From Gordius sp. MW1 (lineage: Eukaryota; Nematomorpha; Gordioida; Gordea; Gordiidae), in the NCBI GenBank assembly GCA_964036665.1, contig OZ038527.1:6076001-6140000 (forward strand): DNA of 64,000 bases. Direction: 5' to 3'. The position numbers and the translations under genes were made by a program. Of this stretch, positions 45,753 through 55,689 are shown in pieces. The notes under the pieces were generated by a model, which saw nothing but the letters and a program-made list of their open reading frames with translations, searched no databases and was not told where the DNA came from. How positions within the stretch are numbered: the stretch's first letter is position 1; each line of letters begins with the position of its first letter.

Positions 45753-46321
45753 TTATTTACTGTTGAATATCAATAGAGATTACTATTTGCGCTTATGTAA
45801 TCACCCATTCATTTCCTCCGACCTTGAATTTATAAAGTCATTAAAGATTTTCGCATATCTTGTAAGTTATGTCGTTAGACAAAAAATGTTTAATTTTAAA
45901 GTCAAATTTTGAGTAATGTGATGACGGAAAATTAATTGAAGGGTTGTGTTTAAAAAATGTTTACAGAAAGTTGGTATAGGTATATAATGTCTGAAGTTAA
46001 TAGACAGTTCGGTGATAATCTTAGAAAGATAGCTTTATTTTGACTTTAACTTTTAATTTGAATTACAAAGATATAAAAATATTGACTTCGTGATTCCATC
46101 CGGCAATCAGACCAATAATTCTGATAGAGGTTTTGCCCTAAAAATTAATCTGTTTTTAGTTTTTTCCAAAAACTTCCGGTTTTTAAGATAAACCAGGTTG
46201 AAGGTGCAAAAAAGGCCTATTTTAACCTTTTTTGAGGCTATATTGCCACGGCATTTTTAATTTATACCGAAAAATATTATTTCAAAAACGTAATAATATT
46301 TTATTTCGGTTGAGGCAATAG
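45753..46321. other. Intergenic, no feature seen
   Basis: AT-rich sequence without recognisable genes or repeats. Confidence 0.35.
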
Positions 46322-47130
46322 ACCTGCAATTTCAATTTTTCTAAGGCCCGGGCCCGAAATTTTAAATTAAAAAAAAATTAGGAGCTCGGCATGGGACCGA
46401 ATAATTTACATATTAAAATGTAGGGCCCGCGTCATACCCGGCCTGGAATTTTAATGATTACTTTTGGTATTTTATAAGTTAATCGGGGTTAACATTTTAA
46501 TGTTTTTATATCGGGGCCATAAGAGTAGTAATATTTTATGATAAATTTTTACAGTAGACTTAGATCGTAAAAATGTTAGACCTAGAAGCCAGGCTTTTCA
46601 ATTTCTTAATTTAATGAAATATATTATTAAATGTGGTTATAATTTAGAATAATATAAATGACCAAATGCAAAGTCCATTTTAATTCTGCTTTCACCCAAA
46701 ACCTGAACAATTTGTGGATTATATTGTATAAATAAGTGTCGAGCCTTCATTTACCCTTTTTATTTCAATAACATTTATGAATGTTCATGTACTACGGCTA
46801 TTCCATCTTGGCTTAAAACACAAATGATATACTATTAGTTTATTTATTAAATAATTCGTATATTGTACCTTTTGAGTCCTTTCAGCTATAAAAAGTAGGT
46901 TTTTTTTCGATCCATTTTAACACAAAATTGGTGGAAGATGAAAATTAGCGCAAGAATGGAAAAATGTTTAACATAATAATTAATTTTTATCTAAATAAAT
47001 GTAAATATGATATATTATATATAACAGAATTCAGACTACTTGATTCTGTATTATGCCTTACAGCCTATAATATTTAAGCCCCGGGCCCCGCCCAAAAATT
47101 CATTAGCCCAGGCCGGGCCTAGAGCCGCTT
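46322..47130. mobile_element. Probable family C element
   Basis: AAGGCCCGGGCCCGAAATTT at the left and CCCAGGCCGGGCCTAGAGCC at the right enclose about 0.7 kb of AT-rich non-coding DNA. Exact ends and target duplication not resolved. Confidence 0.4.
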
Positions 47131-47596
47131 GTGTGGGCAGTTAAGGCCAGAGCATTAATCGGAGAGCAAAAATATTTTATTGATTTTTAGACTCACTTTT
47201 TTGCTCCCCCCCCCCCTCTAATCCAATTCCAAAGAATTTTATTTTTTTTTGGGTAGATCTAAAAATAAATCTAGCACATTAAGAATGGGAACTATGGATT
47301 AGGCCCGAAGAAAATCCATTTTGTAGGGCTGTGTAATCGAATCCCCTTGCATACGGTAACCAAGTGTAAGTACAAACTTTCCGTCATTCCCCAACAATTT
47401 GTCCCAATCTTATTAGCACCAAATCCAACACATGCAAATAATCTTCCTAATTGGACACCATATATAATCTTTTATTGTAAATCTAATGCTCTAACAATTT
47501 TTATTAACATTGGCATAAATGACGAGTTGGTGGCATCTAAATTATGTAGAGTCGTTGTTGGCTTGAAATTAATTGACATATTTAGTGAATAATCAT

Positions 47597-50064
47597 ATGG
47601 AAGATCGCCAATCTTTAGCAACGTTAAAGATTCTTATTATTGGCGAAAGTGGGGTGGGTAAATCAAGGTCAGTTTTAATCACATATTCTGTCACCTAAAT
47701 TTTTTATTAGTCTATTGCTAAGATTTACCGATGACAAGTTTGATCCTGAACAGGGAGCCACAATTGGTATTTTATAGCGATTATAAAATAAAAATAATAG
47801 GTGTTGATTTTAAGGTTACAAATATGGAAATAAATAACAACAGAGTCAAGCTTGCCATATGGGTAAACTGCATTTTATATTTTAAAATGTGACTAAAAAA
47901 GAATTAAACCTATAAAATAAAAATACATTTTAAATTAAGTCTATTTTTGTTTTAATATAAAAATCTGTTGAACATAAAGGAACGTAATTTTTATATTAAA
48001 TTCCCTTAATATTGCTGTGAAATTTTTTTTGGTCCCTCAATCAAATTTTTTAAATGGCATACTCATTTATTTGTTTAGGATACTGCAGGAGAAGAAAGAT
48101 TTCGAGCATTAACCCCCAGTTATTATCGTGGAGCTCATGGGGCAATTTTAGGTATTTGTAAAATACAAAAAGTATAAGTTTCATAGTTTATGATGTCACA
48201 AACAAACGTTCCTTTGAAAAACTTGAGACTTGGCTCAGTGAACTTGAACTATATTCAACAAATGATGACATTGTAAAAATGTTGGTAGGAAACAAAATTG
48301 ATAAGGTTTGACTTTGCATATATTACTATCAACTAAATATAAATTATTGTAAACTTTTTGTTACAGACCTCTTTGAACAATTATTCTAGGTTTATTTTCA
48401 AGATTAAAAATGCAAAGTTTTAAAGGAGCCAAAATTTGCAATTAAAATTCAATAACATTGCTTTCAAACATATCTATGTTTTATTACTTTTTTGACATAA
48501 ATTTTAAAAGCAACTAATATCTCTACCTACTATTCTTTGAGCTTTATTCAAGTATTGACTTCTTTTGTATCTATTTGCAGTTGTTTACTCATCAAATCAT
48601 ATTTATGCTATTATGTATTTCTCTAAAAAAGCATATTTAAACATTATCAATTGTTTCCCAATTAATTAATATCAATTCTGTTATTATTTGCAACAATCTT
48701 AAACCCTAGCTTATCAAAAAATAATCATTTAGCTCTCCTGTCCTCACTATTTGAAATAATCAGAATTATGAAATAGTGTCTTATTGTGGTCACAATTCTT
48801 AAACTTATTTTTGTTGGTCAATTAAAAAATTTGACACTATATATTAACGTAAGTGTGCCCTCTTACACAAAATATTGTATTTGACTAGGTAATAGTTATG
48901 CAACCTCTGCTTAACTCTTAGTTACTTTAAAACCTGGGATTCCCCTCCCTTGATTTTGATTCTTTTATTATCATATGAAATTACAAACAGGACCCTCCCT
49001 ATCCATTTCACAATTTTGACAATTCAAGCTTTAAGAAACAAATTTTCATTAATTATATGACCACACAATTTATGTTAATTTAGACCCAAACCCAATTAAA
49101 AAGGTGACTTGTCAACCAATTATTTGGGCATCTATGATTTTAAATTTGCATTTTGCTCTGCACCCTTTTGAATGATCTGACATATTTAACATTTGTATTA
49201 TCGTTAAAAGATGTGTAATTTTTGATAGGATTCTCAGCATTAAATTATTTAATCTATAAAAATGATTGATCCCTTTTCACTTTAAACTTTGCATCAACAT
49301 ATTATATATTAACTTTATAATATTGCACACAACTAAGAATCTACAACATTGCCATAATCAGGAGAAGGCAGCTATGGCCCCTTCCAAATTATTAATTTTT
49401 AGAATATATAACAAAACTCTGGATAAAATTTTATTTTATTAATCCCCCCCCCTCACAATATATCTCTTTAATTCAATTTATGGCCAAGCCCATGACATAC
49501 ACTAAGTTAAGGTTGAAAATATCAAGTAATGAAAATGTTATATTATGTGGTTTTAGGAAAATAGAGTTGTTAGCCAGAGGGAAGGTATTGATTTTGCCCA
49601 AAAACATTCTATGCTGTTCATAGAAGCAAGTGCAAAAACAAAGGATGGTGTCAATCTAGCTTTCGAAGAATTAGTTGAGAAGGTACTTGTTAAATTCTAA
49701 TCTTTTTATTGCTTAAAACTAAACTCACATTTCGTTTTATCTCAATTTACTTATTATAAACATCATTGATATAAAAAAAATTAGTGAATGGCAATTTTAC
49801 TTTAAAATTTTTTATAGCTAAATAGGGTCTGATTAAATTTTTTTTGTTAACTATGAGCTTAATGTACCAGCCATTTTAAATTATAAAGACCATAATTGGC
49901 TAAATTTTTCTCAAATTACTTTATATATGTTAAGGCAATTAAATGTAATCCTACAATATTTTCAGATTCTACAAACCCCAGGGTTGTGGGAAGGGTCCAA
50001 CAAAGCAAAATCTTTCAAGATAGTGGATGAAGCTGACCACATCGACACTTCATGTTGGTGTTAA
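47597..50064 (+). CDS. Rab18: Rab18 small GTPase, 7 exons, 201 aa
   Basis: Exons: 47597-47667, 47711-47766, 47801-47862, 48079-48151, 48187-48305, 49557-49682, 49966-50064. Rab18 acts in ER-lipid droplet and ER-Golgi membrane traffic (established). Motifs: P-loop GESGVGKS (about residues 16-23), switch I GATIGVDFK, switch [24 protein letters not shown], and EASAK. The match to human Rab18 runs from [15 protein letters not shown] to QTPGLWE. The normally conserved Gln of DTAGQE is Glu here (GAA). The C-terminus is TSCWC, a CXC-type geranylgeranylation end rather than the CAAX end of human Rab18. Introns 1, 2 and 4 are only 43, 34 and 35 nt. Convergent with coilin. Confidence 0.96.
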
Positions 50065-50323
50065 GACTGGGGGTATCATGAGGGAAACAATTTTTGGCTC
50101 AAGGTTCAAACTACCCAGACTCGATTGTACACTGAAAATAATTTGAGACTCTAACATCATTACTTAGCTTAATGCATATTTATTCAACATCTGCTGGGCA
50201 ATAAACACAATTCTGTAAATATTATATGTAAAACTTAATTTGTTGTTTAGTTACTATTTTTAAAGCTCTTTTTTCCCATGTCGCCTCTTGCAAAAATTTA
50301 ATTGTATTCCGTAAACAATTACG

Positions 50324-50329
50324 AATAAA
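50324..50329 (+). promoter_or_regulatory. Candidate polyadenylation signal of Rab18
   Basis: AATAAA about 260 bp after the Rab18 stop, shortly before the presumed 3' end of the opposing coilin transcript. Confidence 0.5.
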
Positions 50330-50352
50330 ATTTAACGTTAATAGCCATTGAT

Positions 50353-50358
50353 TTTATT
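50353..50358 (-). promoter_or_regulatory. Candidate polyadenylation signal of coilin
   Basis: TTTATT on the plus strand (AATAAA on minus), about 140 bp after the coilin stop. With the Rab18 signal it suggests 3' ends that meet or overlap. Confidence 0.45.
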
Positions 50359-50496
50359 ATAAAAACGTTGCAAATTATTACATAAATTGGTGGAAAACGT
50401 TTTACAAATAAGAAGCGAGGCCGTGATAAACAAGAAATATTTAATTCAACAATAACATACATAAAGAAGGGTTTTAAGTCTGTACTTCTTCTACGA

Positions 50497-52883
50497 TTAA
50501 CAGACTATCTGTGGTTCAATTAATCGGTCCCATTCAATTCGAACCTAAAACAAACGGAAAATTTGTGGTTGAAAGTGTAAAAAAATCATAATTGGGGTTC
50601 AACTTAAAATAAGCCCCTTATGAATAGACTTTGCTATTATTAATTGAATTTTAATGTAAGTTATTCAGAAGCTTTATGTTTTCAAATTTCGTATAAAATT
50701 TTCTTTTACATAATAAGTTTTGTTTCACTTAACGTATATATATAATAATAAAAATCTCCAAATTTTAAATATACAATAGAGAATAATCTAATTTGAGTTA
50801 GAGATTGAAATTGCTATTATGTGGGTTCTACACTCTTAAATCTCTACCTTTATTAAGTGTTATAAGAAAAAATTTAATCTCTATATTGATTCAAATGACA
50901 TTTGTCGAACTTACTATGGAAGAAGCGGCTTCGTCATCAAGGCAATAGTCAACATTTGTTAGGTCATCCTCGGAGGCATGCATTGAAAATCTACCATTTA
51001 ATTGTGCTATATTGTTAATGACACAAATTAAAAATATATAAATACTTGAAGAAGGGGTAATATTTTGCAGGCTCAAGGTGTTTGTGCTACGATCATACTC
51101 TAAAACATTTGCCTCCTATTAATGTGTTTGTAAACATATGTTAACATGTATGGTACCTTATATTTGGAAACTATAGGATTGTAATTTGTATCAAGTTCCA
51201 ATATCTAAAAATATGATTTACATTAAAGATCAAATTTAAAAAGTAGCATAAAAAGACAAAACATATTTCAATACTTTATAAAGAATTTTGTTGCCCTTCT
51301 TAGGAGGATTGTGCAATGAAACATTTTGGGCCTTTTCTACATGTTTATTTTGATTTTTTTTCTCATTAATTGTAGTATTGTCATTCAAAGAGTTGTTTAT
51401 TGTTTCATCTGACCTCTTACTTATAAATTCTAATTGTATAGTTTTACGATTTACAGTCATATTTTGTGACTTTGTTTCGATATTTGCTGCATTGTTTTTT
51501 TCCAAACCAACATTGGTATTTATTGAAGTAACAAATTTAGATGGCGTTTGTGTCTTGTTTTTATTAGCTTTTAAATCTTCAATAAGGCTCTGATAAGTTT
51601 CAAAGTTAAGGTCATATATTGGTAGATTAGGTAATAACTCATGATCGTAATTCTATAAACCTTTTATATAAAATTAATACAAATTACCTCAAACATGTAG
51701 GCCTCATTAAATTGAATATTTTTTTGTTTAAATGAATTATATTTGTTTTGATAATTAAATTTTTGGTGTTTGATGTCTTTATTTAATATTTTGAATTTAT
51801 GTTGATTTTCATTGAGCTTGTTATTTTGCACAGAACTAATATCAGGTAGTGTAGGAGATTGGTTGAATTCATGAAACAAATTGATTGGAGTGTTGATAAC
51901 CTGAGTTATGGGGGCATCAAAATTCTTTTTTTCAACCACAACATTTTCCTCCATATTGAATTCATGAGATTTCTTTTTTACCAGATTTTCTTCCTTGTCT
52001 GAATCTGAATATATTACATGGTTATTTTTTGGAGTTTCATTGTCAATATTCATCTTATTTTTATTTCTTCTCTTTTCCATCCTTCGTTTTTTGACTATAG
52101 GTATTTTTACCCCAAAATTGCTAATGTCAACTTTGTTTTTTTCTAGCATTTTGATCATGTTATGATCATTTAGATTTAACTTGGCTTGCTCAACTTTATT
52201 TGAATTACACAAATTTGGGCATTCCTTTTGTTCTGTTAACTCCATTGGTAGATTTAGAGGTTCCTGGTCAATTTCATCTCTATCTTTCAAAATATTAAAA
52301 TCACTCTTTAAATGTTTTAAACATTCACCAATCCCATAAACCACTTTTTTATTGTCTCTTTTATTTTTCTTAAACTTTTTAGCAACAAAGTCATCTTTAA
52401 AGACAGTTTCATTAATTTGATCTTCTTGTTGATTATCTGGCAAAACACCATGGGAATGTTCTTCAGTCTGTGTTGAAATATGTAAACAATACTTTAATGA
52501 TAAATCATAAGTTTGAGTGTATTGACTGATGTAATTTTTAGTTTGACTTTTAAAGGCTGTCACAAAACTTGTTTGATTATGAATTATATTGTCATTATTT
52601 GCATAATAAATTGGTACAAATCTATATAACTTTATAAGAATAAACTATATATTTATTACTTTAGGTGATCCTGGTCACGAATTATATTTATTTTTTCATC
52701 TGATAATAATTCAGCATCATCTAGGTAAAGAAAAGCATCTTCCGAATGTAAATGTAAACGATTTGAAAGATAATTTAAAAAGTCCTTAATAGTAGGTAAT
52801 TCTTCTGTATTTAATTGAACCCATATAATTTTTTTGGCAGGATTAGCATACTCAATTTTAACTCGCAAATTTTCAAAACCCAT
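50497..52883 (-). CDS. coil: Coilin, Cajal-body scaffold, 7 exons, 579 aa
   Basis: Exons on the minus strand: 52883-52660, 52567-51688, 51652-51275, 51204-51157, 51115-51046, 51006-50915, 50544-50497. The N-terminal ubiquitin-like self-association domain (residues about 5-75) includes VKIEYANPAKKIIWVQL and RDQDHLK, matching the coilin RLVRDNDCLRVK end. The middle is Lys/Asn-rich, low in complexity, with basic clusters KKFKKNKRDNKK and KKRRMEKRRNKNK that look like nuclear/nucleolar signals. The Tudor-like C-terminal domain begins NYDHELLPNLP (human DYSLLPLL), continues KKGNKILYKILELDTNYNP and ends RIEWDRLIEPQIVC (human ITVFWKELIDPRLII). Coilin organises Cajal bodies and snRNP maturation (established). 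Several introns are very short: 35, 41 and 39 nt. The predicted length equals that of vertebrate coilin. Confidence 0.9.
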
Positions 52884-53114
52884 GCTTTAAAATCAGCTGC
52901 TAATAAAGATAACTCAAATTGGTACATTTGACATGAAAGATGGCAATTGAATCTCAAATTCGAATTAAAAATATTGGATGGCGTTATCTCTTCTAAATAA
53001 ATATCCGTTTAAAAATTATGGCTTTAGCTAGAGCATCAGTATCAGCCATTATAACAGCATTTGAGACAATTTATCTAGGTTAAATAAAGTGAATGTAGCA
53101 GGATTCTTCAATAA
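52884..53114. other. Upstream region of coilin
   Basis: Only 231 bp separate the coilin start codon from an LTR retrotransposon, so the promoter must be short, overlap the LTR or lie beyond it. No core promoter motif was recognised. Confidence 0.35.
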
Positions 53115-53373
53115 CTTTAATAACTTTGGAAGTTACAATTTAATTCTCGGCGCAAATAAAAATTGGGGAATAAAAATTACAGGACTGATTATACATGTGC
53201 GTATATGCGTTTATAAAGCGGGTAAAATACATAATCATTATTATTGGAAAAATCGATAATATCGATGAGTTTCCATGAAGATCCATTATATTCTGGGAAG
53301 ACCTTAGAATATAATTTAGTTTCCAAGAAGATCGATTAAATTCCAAGAAATAATATCTATTCCCGTCACTACA
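53115..53373 (-). repeat. 3' LTR
   Basis: About 259 bp; on the minus strand starts TGTAGTGACGGG. Contains repeated AAGATC-type inverted stretches. Confidence 0.75.
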
Positions 53374-54301
53374 GATACTCTCTTCCCAGATACATACAAA
53401 CATGTATCGATTAAAAAAAATAATTGTAAATCATGCAAAATGTTGAAAAAGTTTTTTGCGGCCAATGAACCTATCTGCCCTTACGTGTCACTTTCTGTGG
53501 ATTTTTAACCTCTATAGTTGTTTCTGCTGATTGACTTTGTGTTTTGTCGGCGAGAAAAATTTTGTGCAGTCGGAAGGTGAAGAAAGTGGGTTTTTGTGCA
53601 GGGTCGTTTTATTTGAGGGCCGATAAGTGGTGTCTAATTTGTTATTTCGTTGTAATAATCTCAGTATAGAGTTTGGACATTTTGTGGCCATGTTTTATCT
53701 TAATTTTTCCATAAAATGATGTATTTGCCTTTTTGATCGTTGCAGTAACTCCAGTTGTTGTAAAAAACATTCACCTATAATTTGAAGACTGGTCACTCCG
53801 TTAAAATATGACGGTGTATGTCGTGTTTGCGTATTGGCAGATGAAATTAGCCGTTGCCATTTGTCGTGAATTTTTTTATTTATTTGGATGCATCCTAGCT
53901 CCAAAATCGTTTAGAAGTTCACGATTTGTGTTAAGGAGTGTTAATATGTGCAACCAGGTGAGATAAAATTGTGAGTTAGTTAGGTTAAAGATGTGGACGT
54001 TTTTTTAATAGGACAGCAGTGTAATCGAGTAAAAACGGTCCATGTGCGCTGCTTTCAGTTGCGCTAAAAATGATTTGTTAGGCCTGGTAAAGTTGTTGAG
54101 GTTGCCATTGTTTGCAGGTAACTGAATTTAGTGGTGATTATATTGTAAAACTTTGCAAAATAAAATATCGCTTTCGTTTACGAAGCCAACTAGTAAAAGT
54201 GTGCCAGTGTTGTATGTTGTAGGGAAGCTCGTCTGTCGAAAAGTTACATTGTATACTGTCATGAAAGTAGATTTAACGGTTGTTTTTCGGTGGCAAAATG
54301 C

Positions 54302-54634
54302 CTATGACGATAACTCATATTGTTTGATATCATTAATTGGTTCGGTCGTAGTAGTAGCGATGCATTGCAAATCACCTAGTTTTCTGTATCTCCTTCGGCC
54401 ACATCCGCGGAGAGGGATTTCAATAAATACGCATACTTTACTTATTTGGGAAATTATCCTTCTTGTTGTAAAAATAGCGTCTATTTGGGCTATCCATATT
54501 TGAATATTCCTCGAGTGGAATTCAGGAAGTTTTATGTATACTGATGATTCCTGTTTTACAGTTTCTACAGGTGGGATATTGTTGTCCGAAATGGATGGGT
54601 CCGGGGTGAGAGATGGCAAGTTTTTTGTTTCCAT
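54302..54634 (-). pseudogene. Gag N-terminal fragment of the LTR element
   Basis: Open frame starting MET, with the retrotransposon gag pattern IKLPEFHSRNIQIWIAQIDA (compare LPPF...W..Q.EA.F in Gypsy-type gag). The gag-like reading moves to another frame after ISQISK, so it is frameshifted. Confidence 0.7.
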
Positions 54635-54987
54635 TTAATTGACTTAACGAATTTCGAGGGAGGAGGTTAAGAAGGAACAAAAAAATTATTTGCGAGTTAT
54701 ACCAGGTATGTCCTAACTAGAAGTAGCGGGGGTTGGTAAATATGTATAGAATATATATAGTTTCCCCCTGATAGATCAGTTACTTGTCCTGAATATGTTC
54801 CTTGATGGCGTTGATAATTCCATTTGATGTATGGCATAGTTTTGTGGGTAGGGATTTTAACGAATAATTTGTGACAGTTTTATATGCGATCCCTTGAATG
54901 CCGAAAATAATAACAAAAGGTAGTGCTCGAGGGGGTGGGTGGTGGAAGTTTAAAAAAAATTTGGCCCCCCGTAAAGCGGGGTCACCA

Positions 54988-55255
54988 CTTTAATAACTTT
55001 GGAAGTTACAAGTTACTTTAATTCTCGGCGCATATAAAAATTGGGGAATAAAAATTACAGGACTGATTATACATGTGCGTATATTGCGTTTATAAAGTAT
55101 TGGTAAAATACATAATCATTATTATTGGAAAAATCGATAATATCGATGAGTTTCCATGAAGATCGATTATATTCTGGGAAGACCTTAGAAGAGAATTTAG
55201 TTTCCAAGAAGATCGATTAAATTCCAAGAAGGAATATCCATTTGACGTCACTACA
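54988..55255 (-). repeat. 5' LTR with adjacent primer-binding site
   Basis: About 268 bp; on the minus strand starts TGTAGTGACG and is followed, at 54987 downward, by TGGTGACCCCGC, the usual shape of a tRNA-complementary primer site. Confidence 0.75.
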
Positions 55256-55689
55256 AGTCTAAGGCATTACCTTTAGAGTTTAAATGCTAGTGCCTCGGGT
55301 GATAAGTAAATTACCAAACTGCAGAGGGCTAGTGGTAGTGCTTTGGATGATATATAAATTCGATAATTGGTATCAACACACCATTATCATAATTTCGGTT
55401 TCATTATATCGATATATCGCAAACAACAGTCATTATATGGCGCTCAAGAGTGGCGCCTCGGAAAAACCTACGCGGTGATGCTGAAGTATAAGCTCAATGA
55501 TAACATAGAAGTATTTGTAACCCAATTAAACTACTCCGAAGGAGTGTACTAAAACCACCTACGGAGGGCAGGAAAACCGCTCTGCTAATAAGGTGCCTCG
55601 ATGGACAGGCATTTCAGGTTGTGTTAGAGGACTATCGATCTTACAAAAAAAAATAATAAGAAACGCCTAATAAAATTATTCGATAGATT

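Larger units (their letters stand above)
53115..55255 (-). mobile_element. LTR retrotransposon, minus strand, internally deleted
   Basis: Direct repeats 53115-53373 and 54988-55255 (about 260 bp, near identical, shared blocks include GGGGAATAAAAATTACAGGA and AAAATCGATAATATCGATGA) are the LTRs. On the minus strand, the base after the 5' LTR starts a primer-binding site TGGTGACCCCGC, and a purine run GGGAAGAGAG lies just before the 3' LTR. The internal part is only 1.6 kb: it keeps a gag start and a short stretch resembling the end of a pol frame near 53.5 kb, so most of pol is missing. No target duplication is visible at the outer ends. Confidence 0.8.

Noticed and set aside
47347-47592. 81-codon open frame just before Rab18
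   Set aside because: Begins with TTG, no homology, ends before the Rab18 ATG; most likely 5' UTR or chance.
53695-53904. 69-aa minus-strand open frame inside the LTR element
   Set aside because: Could be part of gag or pol but I recognise no motif, so no product is claimed.
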